Assembly: GCA_028554755.1 (NCBI GenBank)
Contig: JAPTOF010000004.1
Span: forward strand, 6,741,001-6,805,000
Length of the DNA: 64,000 nucleotides
Direction: 5' to 3'
Origin: Cordia subcordata
Lineage: Eukaryota; Streptophyta; Magnoliopsida; Boraginales; Cordiaceae
The position numbers were made by a program, and so were the translations under genes. Each line of letters opens with the position of its first letter. Within the stretch, counting starts at the first letter, position 1. The notes beneath the pieces were generated by a model. The model searched no databases. It was given only the letters and a program-made list of their open reading frames with translations, and was not told the origin of the DNA. Positions 14,201 through 26,200 of this stretch are shown here, piece after piece.

Positions 14201-17200
14201 ATTCATAATGACAATCCAGAGGAAGATAATGACGGATGGTTAAAAGATCCAAGTCACATGGAAAGGAAAAGAATTACCAGGATGCAGATGGGTAGTCCAA
14301 CTTACCTCTGTTCGATGTTCAATCACACACTGCTCCCTCCTAACATCATACAATGATTATCGGTTAATTAAAACGTCAAAGATAGAGAAAGTGAAATATT
14401 GTGCTTCATGCTTGTATATAGCTAGAGGTAAGGAATAACACGCCAATGTATATATACACACACACACATATATATACATATATATATTCACAAGCTACTG
14501 AGAACCCACTAGCAGAGTTAAGATGCAAAGTAGAGTAAGAACATCACATACATATACTATCAGTCCTAATCTTTCTATCAACAGCGATAAGCTAAGTTCC
14601 ACTCATTTTTATAGAGTTAATGCTATGCGTATATATCCATCTTATTTCGTTTTCCCCTTTCAAATCAGATTCATAACACAACCATAATACCACCACTGTC
14701 ACTATTAGTATAGACACATCATTAATAAAAGAAGAAAACAACTTATTTAACTAAAAAATGATGCAGATTCATCACCCATAGAATATAGACTCCTAACTAC
14801 ATATCACACCAAGTTGTATATCAAGTCTATTGGCTTATGCCTTTAAATAACACAATTTATCCAAACCAATACCCACAAATTCACCAGTTAATTATGAATA
14901 CAAAAGTACTTGCAAACTCTCATTATCTGACAAGCAAGGCTTAAAATCAACATTTCTCCCAAATTTTCGTCTTAAGTTCATAGCTCAACATCTAGGTAGA
15001 CATGCATACATATAGAAACCACCTAAAGGCATAATAACCAAGATGAGATGTTGTCATTTACTTAGTTATTGCCACAAATGAAATACAAAAACTCTTTAGT
15101 TGAATTATGGCAGCAGCAATAGTGACAAGAAAGACAGGAGAAAGAGAAGGTTTGGGTGCTAGTTTTCGGGCAAATAAAGAAGAAAAAGGGAAAAAGTGTT
15201 GGGGCTGTTCTTAATCTGATTAGATTAGTCTCATTGTTATTGCGTTTTAGCCCCTGAAGTCTAGTTATTTTGCTCATATGACCACAAGTAAAGGATAGCT
15301 ATTACATGCAAACATACCCACGTAACACACGTGGACTTGATGCCTGGCAAGTAAGAAAACTAGTCTTGTTCTCCACTCTTTTTCTTTTTCTTTTTCTTTT
15401 TTACCTGTATTTCATCGTATACTCTTTTAGAAAGTCTCATCCTCGAAACTTTACTTACCAAGACCTTCAAAAAGGAATTGGTATCTTTCCCAACATTTCT
15501 GATTCTAACTTCCAAGTGGCCTCTCTTACGGTACGGTTACCACTCCATTGCACTTTCACATACGGAATCGTTCGGCATCGTAAAATCTGATCTTTTCTAT
15601 CCACAATGGCCATTGGTTGTTCTGGATATGTTAAAATTTTCTGCACTGGCACTTGATCGTACTATAAGATATGATTTGGATTTGGGACATACTTTTGAAG
15701 CTGGGAGACATGAAATACATCATGAATACCCGTCAATGCTGGAGATAAAGCTATTTTGTAAGCAACTTCTCTAATCCGTTCTGGAATCTCAACCGGTCCC
15801 ACATATCGGGCACTTAGCTTTCTGCGACTTCCAAATCGGCTTACGCCTTTGATGGATGATATCTTTAAAAACATATAGTCATTAACGTCGAATGCCAGCT
15901 TTTTACACCTTAAATACACCAAACTTTTTTGTCGGTCTTGCTCTTACTTTAGTCTAGACCGTATAAGTTGAACCTTCTCTTTAGCACTTTCGAGAAGTTG
16001 TGGCCCTATTATTTTCCTTTCATCCAAATCCCAGTAAAGTGGAGTCCTGCATTTTCTACAGTATAAAGCTTCATAAGGTGCCATCTGGATACTAAACTAG
16101 TAGTTATTATTATAAGCAAATTCGATCAAAGCCATGTATAAATCCCAGTTACCTCCCCAATCCATAACACAAGCATGCAACAGATCTTGTAAGATTTGGA
16201 TGGTCATTTTAGTCTGGCCATCTCTTTGAGGGTGGAATGTTATGCTCAATTTTAATTCGGAACCCAAAGCCCTTTATATACTTTGCCAGAATCTATAAGT
16301 GAATCGGGGATCTCTATCAGATAGGTAGGAAATGCGTTGCCTTCGTTAGCCTATCCATAATCACCTAAATTGCGTCATTCTTATTTTTGGTCTTCGGCAA
16401 TCCCACAACGAAATCCATCGTCATATTGTCCCATTTCCATTCTGGGGTCAGAAGAGGTTGAAGCAAACCAGATGGCTTTTGGTGTTTTGCTTTTAACCTT
16501 TAACATGTTAAATATTTGGCAACATGATCGCCGATATCCTTTTTCATGTTATTCCACCAAAAATGCTACCGTAAATCACAGTACATCTTAGTACCCCTAG
16601 GATGCATTGAAAATAGAGACTGATGTGCTTCGTCTAGGATTTCTTTTCTCAATTTAGGGTTTTCAAGAACACATAACCAGTTGTTGAATAGAAGCGTGCC
16701 ATCCCTATGTATATGGAATTCTGGTTTATTTCCCCTATTTACTTATTCCCTTATCCTTTCTAAGAAGGAGACATTCTTTTGGGCCATTCTGATATTCTCG
16801 GCTAAAGTAGACTAGACGATTAGATGCACTAGCACACCTTTCTTACTAGGTGAGATTATTTCTAGCTGCAATTTCTCAAATTCTCCAATTAATTTTTGCT
16901 ATGCAGTCACCAAGCTTGCCATGGTTGCTGTCGGTCTTCTACTAAGAGCGTATGCTACCACGTTAACTTTTCCTAGATGATAATGAATATTCAAATCATA
17001 ATCCTTGAGGAGCTCCAACCATCTCTATTGCATAAGATTCAGTTCCTTCTGGGTAATATGTACTTAAGACTTTGATGATTAGTGTAGACATCACAAGTTG
17101 CCCTATAAAGGTAATGGCGCCAAATTTTCAATGTAAAGATAACTGCTGCCAATTCCAAGTCATGTGTAGGATAGTGTTGTTCAAAGTTCTTTAGGAAATT

Positions 17201-20200
17201 ACCTTCCTGTACTGCATTAGTACACGTCCCAAACCACTCTTAGAGGCATCACTGTATATCACAAAGCCCTTGGAACCAGAAGGAAGGGTTAGTATCAGTG
17301 CTGTTATCAGTCTATTTTTCAATTCTTGTAAACTTTTCTCACATGCATCTGTCCATTCGAACTTCTCAATTTTCCGAGTAAACTGTGTCTAGGATGAAGC
17401 CAGTCGCGTAAATCCCTCAACAAATTTTCTGTAGTACCCCGTTAAACTCAAGAAACTTCATACCTTAGTGGCAGTAGTCAGCCTAGGCCAAGTTCTTACA
17501 GCTTCAATTTTCTAGGGATCAACTGAGATACCATCTCTAGAAATAACATGGCCCAAGAAGGTTACCTGGTCTAACAAGAACTCAAACTAGCCCAAGAAGG
17601 TTACCCGGTCTAACGAGAACTCAAACTTCTTGAATTTTGCAAATAATTGCTTCTCTGTGAGCGTCTATAGAACTGTTCTCAAATGTTATTCATGCTCTTC
17701 AGAACTCTTTGAATATATCAAAATATCATCTATAAACACTACAACGAACTGATCTAGATAAGTTTTAAACACTGTATTCATTAAAACCATGAAGGTTGCT
17801 GGAGCATTTACCAATTCAAACGGCATCATGACATACTCATAATGTCCATACCTAGTGCGAAATGCTGTTTTTGGAATGTATTCAGTTCTTACCTTTAGTT
17901 GATGATAACCGGATCTTAAATCTATCTTAAAAAAAACTTTTGCACCCTGTAACTGATCATCTATTCGCGGTAATGGGTATCTATTCTTCACCGTGACATT
18001 GTTCAATTCTCGGTAGTCAATATACAATCTTAACCTACCATTATTCTTTTTCACAAATAGCACCGGAGCTCCCTATGGCAAGACACTAGGACGTATTTGT
18101 CCCTTTTCAAGTAGTTCCTATAGTTGGATTTTCAATTCCTTGAGTTCAGTTAGAGCCATTCTATACGGTGCCTTTGATATTGGTTCTGTACTTAGAAAGA
18201 GTTCAATTTTGAATTCCATTTCATGCGTTGGCGGTAATCCTGGTATATCTTTTAGAAATACATCTGGAAATTCTCGAACTACAAGGATGTCTTCTAGTTT
18301 CTGTTCCTTTTGCTCAGTACTCACCACATGTGCTAGATACCCCGTATAACCAGTGGAAAATATATAAAATATAAAATATGGAGAGAAAATATGAAAGTGT
18401 TGAATATGGTTGGAGCCACCACCAACGGTGGCTCCAGAAGCTAAATACTCATAAAGACTGCATTGTGAATTGTTGATGTATTATGAATACAATAGAAGAG
18501 CCTATTTATAGGCATGATAACTTGGTAAGCAAGAGTAGAAGCTAAACTAATAAGGTAACTAGAATTCTAAGAAAACTAAAATAATAAGGAAACCACTTTG
18601 ACTAATTACCTAATCTAGACCATTGCCTAATTTAATACCATAAGATAAGGGAATACATTAATAACTAAAATATTCTTCAACGCCCCCTCTCAAACTCAAG
18701 GTGGTATTAGAGATACGACCTTGAGTTTGCAAGGTCTTCAAAAGAAACTTGATCTTGATGGAAGAGATAGGTCACCACGGCTCGTCTAACTTGGAACTCA
18801 TCACGGTCACCACGGCTCGTCTAACCTTGAATAGAGATGGAATTGCGATTGATTTGAGGGTCGTGTGCGCCACTTTGGTGTGATAACCCCCACAACCTTT
18901 GGATAGAACTTAGATTGAGATAGTAACTGGAAACTGGATTGGACTTGGATTTGGACTTGGACTTGGATTTGGATTTGGATCTGGATGTGGATTTGAATTT
19001 GGATTTGGATAGTCGTGTGACCCGTAGGATAACACTACCGCTTGAATAGACGTGAGACCCTTGGGCAAACAAGACCGCTTGGGTTTTTGTTTTTTAAGGG
19101 AAACGGGCTATCAGGAGGGTGACTCTGGTACCATGTGGAAAATATATAGAAGAGATAAAATATGGGGGAAAAATATGAAAAGTTGAAGATGGTTAGAGCC
19201 ACCAACAGTGGCTCTAGAAGCGAAATAGTCATAAAGGCTACATTGTAAATTGTACATTGTAAATTGTTGATGTGTCATGAATACAATAGAAGAGCTATTT
19301 ATGGGCATGATAACTTGGTGAGCAAGACTAGAAGATAAACTAATAAGGTAACTAGAATTCTAAGGAAACTAAAGTAATAAGGAAACTAATTTGACTAATT
19401 ACCTAATCTAGACCACTTATTAATTTAATACCATAAGATAAAGAAATACATTAATAGCTAAAATATTCTTCAACACAACCCTTTTGTAATAACTTTTGTG
19501 CCTTTAAAGCAGAAATAATACAAGTTGTTTGCAACTGTCTTAACTGAACTTCAAACTCTTGCTCCTTCGGCAAACAAAATATAATCTTCTTAGCAAAACC
19601 ATCCACATAACTATTATTTGGTATGGCCCTTGCAACTAATCCTATTTTCCATACAAGGACCAAACATATAAAGATTGACTATCTTTTCATTAGAGATCAA
19701 GTAGTCAATCAAGCTTTGAAACTAGCTTATGTGCCTTCACAAGACCAATTGGCAGATCTACTTACCAAGCCTCTGCCAGCTTAGCTCAACTACATTAAAA
19801 GCAAACTGCCCTTAGCCTCTACCCAAGCTCAGTTTGAGAGGGATGAAGACAGATATAAATCAGTTAGACATTTTGTCATATAGCTAGGCTGCTGTATGTT
19901 GTACATTCTATAACTATTAAACAGAATGTACATCCAAGTAGTGGTCAGTTATAGTTAGTTAGAGTGATAGCTATAAGGTGTCCAGCAGTCATGACAATTA
20001 GTTATTTTAACTGTTGTATCTATAAATACTTGATTGTACTTGATCATTAATCATGATCGAAATGATCTCAGAAAGATATTTCTCTCTCTCTCTCTCTACA
20101 TCTTCTTCAATAGATAAGTAAAGTAAGTAAAGTTTTGGGTTCTTTTGGAAGCCAAAATTCGGCGGATGAATTTAAGGCAATGTTAAACTAAAGGTGGAAG

Positions 20201-23200
20201 GCATAATCCACCAATTCAATAATGATCTTCCTCTAAAAAATTCTCCCCTCTTTAGCTGACTTAAGCAAATATGATTGCAGTAATCAATTTACAGCACTCT
20301 GATAGTCATTCTCCTTTCTAATTCATTTTTTCTATTTTTCCACAAGAACCTTTGTTTTGGCATTTTTGGTTGATCTACTTTGATTGACACTATTACTAAT
20401 AAACAAAACCAAACAAAGCCTTCTTTTATGAGTAGGCGAATTGGCTGATATGATACAGAGATAGCATTCATTTTTGTTAAGAGCCATTTCTTCTGTTGGC
20501 TCCTTGTATTTGAAATGTCTCCTTCTATGTCTATAGACAACCTCTGTAGCTTTGGACCTCTAACAACCACCTCTGTAGGTCTGTTGCAGACATGGCAAAG
20601 ACATGTCGATTGTTTCCCCTTCACGGTGTTTATTTGAAGTCACCCCACTTGTCTTTCGAATTACATCATTTCTAATCTAATCCTTCTTGGTATTGCTTCA
20701 TGACAATCTTACCATTCTTCGTACCACTAATATCTTTCGAGTTTGATATGTATCATCCAACACCGTAATCTATACAGCAAAGGTTGATGTTATAACTATC
20801 TTAAATTACTTCCCTTTTAACTTGAAGGGTACTCTTCCAATCGCACAAGACTCTTAATTTGCTTCTCCACTTCATCCATCCTTTTTGATTGTGGGATACT
20901 TCCTTATAGTCATACATGAAACAATGTCATCAACAAATAGTATCCAGCATTTCACTATCCTAGGTATGTCTCATGAGGTTAGTCATTACTATATTAAAAA
21001 GATATGAGCTGAGGACTGATTCTTGGCTTAGACTCTGTGATGCATGGGTCTTCACTTATTTGTTTTTACAGAAGTTATAGCTTTGTTGTATGTTTCTTAT
21101 AACTTAAAATGTATACATGCCACATAATGGTCTTTCTTATCTACCGGCACCTCTGTTTGACTCAATTATATATCTTTCTGGAGCAATCAAAGATTTTGGT
21201 TCTCTAGCCTCCATCTTTCAGTAGCAAGACAGCTTATACTAGTAATCCCCAATGCTCTAAATTGGATTACTTCTCTCAAACATTTGTATCCCTTATTAAT
21301 GGCTTCCCTTTCCCATAATTCTAGTGTGCCTGATTGATATAATCCCATTAGCAGAGAACTCTGGATATAACATTTGTTCTTGCAAATGAGTATCAAAATT
21401 CTCAATACATTGTACGCCTTGTCAGCCCAGTTATACCATCCTCACTCGTGCACCTATAAACTTCAATGGTTACACGGTGTGGTTCGACATGCTTCTTTTT
21501 TATCTTCTATCTTTTTAAGTTTTTTGTTGATCTATCACTTAAATTCTCTGATAGGGACTACAATTTAGATTTCTTTCCAAACTATTAAGTTATATCATAG
21601 TTATTAGTGTCATTTATCTCCTCCTTGATTGTGGAAAATATATAAAACATAAAATATGGAGAGAAAATATGAAAATGCTGAAGATGGTTGGAGCTACCAC
21701 CAACAGTGGCTCTAGAAGCAAAATACTCATAAAGACTACATTGTGAATTGTTGATCTATAGTGAATATAATGGAAGGACCTATTTATAGGCATGATAACT
21801 TGGGGACCAAGTCTAAAAACTAGATTAATAAAGTAATTAGAATACTAAGAAAACTAGAACAATAAGGAAACCAATTTGACTAATTACCTAATCTAGACTA
21901 ATGCTTAATTTAATATTATAAGATAAGGAAATGCATTAATAACCAAAATATTCTTCAACACTCCTTCTCAAACTCAAGGTGGTATTAGGGATACGACCTT
22001 GAGTTTGAAAGGTTTTCAAAAGAAAACTTGATCTTGATGGAAGAGATGGGTCATCACAACTCGTCTAACTCGGAACTTACCATGGTTACTACGGCTCGTC
22101 TAACTTTGAACAAGGATGGAATCAGGATTAATTTGGGGTCGTGCACACCACTTTGGTGTGATGAATGACCATGACCATTGGACGAAACATAGATTGAGAT
22201 AATAACTGGAAATTGGATTGGATTGGATTGGACTTGGATCTAGATGTGGATTTGGATTTGGATTTGAATAGTCGTGTGACTCGTAGAGTAACACGATCGC
22301 TTGGATGGACATGAGACCTGTAGGCTAACACGACTGTTTGGTTTTTTTTTTCTTTTTTGAGGGAAGCAGGCCACCAGGAGGGTGGCTCTGATACTATGTG
22401 AAAAATTAGGGAAGCAAGCCACCAGGAAGGTGGCTCTGATACTATGTGAAAAATATATAAAACATAAAATATAGAGAGAAAATATGAAAGTGCTGAAAAT
22501 GGTTGGAGCCACCACCAATGGTAGCTCTAGAAGCGAAATACTCACAAAGACTACATTGTGAATTGTTGATCTATAATAAATACGACGGAAGGACCTATTT
22601 ATAGGCCTCGTAACTTGGAACCAAGTCTAAAAACTAGATTAATAAGGTAATTAGAATATTAAAAAAATTAAAACAATAAAAAAATTAATTTGATTAATTA
22701 CCTAATATATTAATAACCAAAATATTCTTTTCAACAAACACCCTTCCATTCTCCTCCTTAATACACTTCAATTGGTAGACCCTAGTTCCTTTTACTATGG
22801 CTTTTCTGAGATTGAACACCTCATTTTCTTCTCCTTCCATGTCAAGATGCTTAATCATCCTGTACGTTGCAACTAATCCAATTACTAGTAGCTGTAAGAA
22901 TTACCTTTCATCCTTGCGAAGCAATACTTAAGGTAAGGTGAATATGTCAAAACCTTGCCAGAGATCTTTCACTTAAAGTGTAGTGAAAACGCCGAAATCT
23001 TATCGGAGCTGGAGACCTTTCCAGTTGATTCTCAAACGATACCATTTTAACCATTTGTGAATAAGTACAATCATTTTGCTTCCTGCAATTATTTCAGGTT
23101 TCATCTGAACATCTCTGTAATGTAGTTTGACTAAATTTGAGATTTTAATTTTTCACTCACTTCTCCCTGTATCTCTATCTAGGCATTTATCTTTTTGATT

Positions 23201-26200
23201 CTGTTATACAAAACTCTGCAGTTGCGTAACGAACAGGCATAAGAATATGTCTAATTGTTATTTGATTAAAGCTTATCAATACAGAGACATGCTATAGGAG
23301 GAAGGCAAATGTTCTGTCCTATTTTTCAATTACAAATGTTTTTCACCAACTTACAATCCAATATATATGCTTAATCATAGGATTTTTGCGTAGAGCAAAC
23401 CTATGATTATTTCTCTGCGAATCAAAGCAAACTTAAATGCATCCTATTGAAGTATAACCTTTATTTCTCTTTGGAAAGGTGGAGGAGGCAATAGCTCTTG
23501 CAATGGCCCAAACACGAAGACCTAGTTCAGTGAAATCATCTGCAACAGGTAATAAAGGAAGGAACCCTGTTCTATGTTTAGGAAATTTTGTTTCAAAAAA
23601 GAAAAGAAAAAACTAAAAAATTGAATTGTTGAGTAGTGAAAAGATCTATTCAAGGTCAAGGTCCTATAATATTTATTTTAGTTTGTCTAGTGAGTCCAAT
23701 CAGGTGTACGTTTGGCAGGGATAAGTGAGTATGAAGCTGTATTGGAGGCATGTTCTGAGAAATCCCACTTCTGTAGTTATCTTCTAAGTGTTTACTCTAC
23801 ACACATGTATGTCGTTGTAATCCCAAATGTTTAGTAAGAGCTAAATGGAACTCGTTAAATACATGGTCCTCTAAAGATATTCGAGAATTTCTCATAAATA
23901 GCCACAGGAAGTTGATTTCACAAGACAATCAGATAATTTATTATTTTGTTACATTATTGCAATAACATATCACTTTGAGTGCTCAATAATTACTTTTAAT
24001 GTTCAATGACCCTTTTCTTTGCAAATGGCTGCAGATGAGTTGAAGCTACCGATTGAGGGCCAGAATTTGTATGAAGGATTTGGTAAGTTACTCTTCTAGG
24101 TAACGAACTGTCTGTGAGCGTGAGTGGTGCAGCACGAGGCTCACAGTTAGGCCAGCACTACTCTCCATATATCTCAACCTGCTTCACTTATCATGTAACT
24201 AAACCGAAAATCATGTGACATGTCTCATCTAGTAGGACTTCTTTCAGCCTGACTTATGAATAGAAGACTAGGGAGTATGGCAACATAACTTTTCTGAATT
24301 TAGAGGCATGTGCAGTTGGCAAATAAGCGTGCTTTCAGGAATTTTGGTCAGTTTCTCTGTACTTGTATGTGTAGGAATTTGGTCTTCGAGTATTCTAGTA
24401 ATATGGATAAGCTTTCTGGGGTTTGAGTTTTTCCTGTTTATCACATTCATTCTTTTCATTGGAAGAACTCTGGAATTCTTTTCCTTTGGTATGTTTTATA
24501 TCTTGACCTGGATTGTTGTCTGCTTTAGCTCTTTCTTGTTTTACTCTATTTCCATTACCCACTTTGCTCTCTGAACCCCATTTCTTACATATCATCATAA
24601 TTGGATTGTCATATGGTAGAACGTAAAATTAATTTCATGTTGGAACAAACAGAGACTTCTATCCACTTGTTTATCAAATGAGACACGCGAAAGAACTGAA
24701 AGATTTCAGTGTGATTTAGTTGATTCTAAGTGCTGCTTTTAACAACCAAATATAATTATGGTCTTCGATCTTTTCATTAGTGTTCAGCAACAAATGCGAT
24801 ACCCACTGATGTTCTCTTTATCATTGAACAGATTATACCATCCGGCATTCCTTTTCATATGAGGCAAATATATATTTGCCTACTGGTCTGTTATCACTTA
24901 AGAAGGCTGGCCTGTTGAAGTGCTTTGAGCTTGTTAATATTTTTGTGCAATGATAAGATGAGCTTGCTTTAATAGGAGTTCCTGATAATGTCATTTTCCT
25001 GTACTTCCTGGTGACTTGTTGCTATCAATTTCCTTTAACATAGAATGTCTACTTTGTTCCAGAGTTGAGTGAAGAGGAGTCCCAAGATGTGACTTTTAAG
25101 CAGGTATCGTACTACTAGTACATCATGGTTATTTGTTCTATCTCCTTTCATGGTATTCTGTCATCTGTCCGTTATGTCGTGTTGCTTGCGTGTATTTTCA
25201 GTGGAATTATCAGAAGACAATTAATGCATAACATTATTTTTTGGGTCTAAAAAATGGTTTCTGCTCATTCAGATTCTGGATAAAAGGTTCTGATGTTCTG
25301 TGGGTGAGAAATACTTGGTTTCAGGAAAATAGTTGCTGCGGACCCCCACCTTTGGGGAAGTATATGGTGTTGGCCTTCTAGTGTAATTGACTAGCATTCT
25401 GTCTTCTATTCAAGGAAAAAGGATGAAAGACATAGTGTTCTTCGTTTTGTTAGGTGCATGATTAATATTTGCAGTTAACGTATAGAAAGTATCTCATAAG
25501 GGAGAAAATATTGTTAGTTAAGCATGTACGACAAGCAGGCACCTATCATCTTCAGAATTTCTAAGCTAAGCAATCTCTAGTTTAATGGAAGGAAGTGGAA
25601 CTTGAGGATTTGTCTATGCAGCATCAGAGAAAGAAAAAACAGTAAACTTGAGGAATTAACTGAAGTATGAAATCTTTGCCATGAGGAGCTGAAGGCGGAT
25701 CAGACGGTTCTTCCTGCTTGAAGTATGATTAAATAAATTCTATTAGAACTATTATTTTCTTTCATCACTTAGTGAGAGCTCCAGTTAACTGAACCATAAA
25801 ATTGACTATAAAAGAGTATATACCATGACAAAAAATTGTAAGTCATGTAGCAGCTTTCTATTCTAGATGGGATTAAGATAGGCGGTTTTGGTGGCAGTGA
25901 ACAATTCCAAAATTTCATTCCACCTACAGAAACCATATTTGATCTTACAGCTGATGCTGTCAAATTATTTGAGAAAAATTATCTGGGTAAACATTAGAGC
26001 TTAAGATCCCTTGTCCCTTTTAATGGAAGATCATAGATGGATGTTTATTGATGTAGCATTACTCCAATGCATACGTAGAAGACAGGGAATCGACGTGAGA
26101 ATTTTGGCAAGTCAACTTTTAGAAGCAGGATAAGTGATGCAAGAACCAAGAACTAAATATATTCATAGTTATTTTTCATGGGAAAGCTTTTTCACTAGAT

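Larger units (their letters stand above)
13415..19617 (-). mobile_element. Ty3/gypsy chromovirus fragment inserted in copia element 1
   Basis: The left border is sharp: copia RT ends ...AAAGGGCTTTGGC and TGTCACACAGCATAACC begins at 13415, the outer end of a gypsy 3' LTR read on the - strand. Reading leftwards from about 19617 come a post-protease linker, RT, RNase H, integrase, chromodomain and the 3' LTR. Gag, protease and the 5' LTR are absent. The right border falls directly on copia RNase H sequence, and about 250-300 copia codons are missing between the two copia pieces, so a deletion removed both the gypsy 5' half and part of copia. Right boundary is approximate (about 19610-19630). Confidence 0.85.
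15440..19617 (-). pseudogene. Gypsy pol remnant: RT, RNase H, integrase, chromodomain
   Basis: On the - strand the piece at 19617-19477 encodes [17 protein letters not shown] and [12 protein letters not shown], and it resumes at 18350 with [10 protein letters not shown] after an LTR-element insertion. RT is open at 18063-17686 with [20 protein letters not shown] and the catalytic box FIDDILIYS near 17710-17736. Integrase traces around 16150-16560 include [15 protein letters not shown] domain-end segment with [11 protein letters not shown] lies at 15922-15662 and a chromodomain-like end (IPYVKVQW...EATWKLE) at 15652-15467. Many stops interrupt it. The chromodomain and domain order place it among plant chromoviruses (Tekay/Del-like, by motif memory). 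Confidence 0.85.
9360..20109 (+). mobile_element. Ty1/copia LTR retrotransposon with nested insertions, TSD ATAGA
   Basis: The LTRs begin TGAAGACAGATATAAATCAG and end CATCTTCTTCA (9360-9611 and 19844-20109). Direct target repeats ATAGA lie at 9355-9359 and 20110-20114. A primer-binding site resembling initiator-Met tRNA complement (TGGTTATCAGAG, one extra T) starts at 9612, and a purine tract AGTTTGAGAGGGA lies just before the 3' LTR. Gag, zinc knuckle, protease, integrase and RT remnants run 9985-13414 in copia order; the RNase H tail returns at about 19622-19785. The middle is occupied by a gypsy fragment on the other strand. Multiple stops and frameshifts make it non-autonomous. It lies sense to the host gene inside an intron. 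Confidence 0.93.
20290..22890 (-). mobile_element. Degenerate LINE (non-LTR) retrotransposon, interrupted
   Basis: On the - strand successive fragments match the plant endonuclease/RT LINE order: [11 protein letters not shown] and [14 protein letters not shown] (22870-22740), then after the LTR-element insertion [11 protein letters not shown] (about 21480) and [10 protein letters not shown] (about 21310), the RT box LFVDDIVSC (about 20925), KLKGK and [17 protein letters not shown] sequence (about 20650-20820), and a C-terminal [14 protein letters not shown] (about 20560-20600). Several stops and frameshifts separate them. The 5' endonuclease is absent, as usual for 5'-truncated LINEs. Ends are approximate. 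Confidence 0.78.
8544..23478 (+). other. Giant coding intron 12 of the SCD2-like gene, filled with nested retroelements
   Basis: The donor AAG|GTTTAAG (8544) and acceptor GGAAAG (23478) join SLK to [14 protein letters not shown] in frame. Contents from left to right: degenerate repeats (8641-9320), copia element (9360-20109) containing a gypsy fragment and a small LTR element, a LINE remnant (about 20290-22890) containing a second small LTR element, then about 600 bp of plain intron. Subtracting elements leaves roughly 1.5 kb of original intron. Confidence 0.8.

Noticed and set aside
21606..22775. CTCCTCCTT(G/A)AT on both sides of TRIM-like copy 2 as a long target duplication
   Set aside because: LTR elements duplicate about 5 bp. 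Both sites are better explained as two separate Ile-Lys-Glu codon groups of the LINE reading frame.
24308..24574. Hydrophobic 88-aa open frame in a late SCD2 intron
   Set aside because: T-rich intron sequence gives Phe/Leu/Ile-rich frames by chance; no homology recognised.
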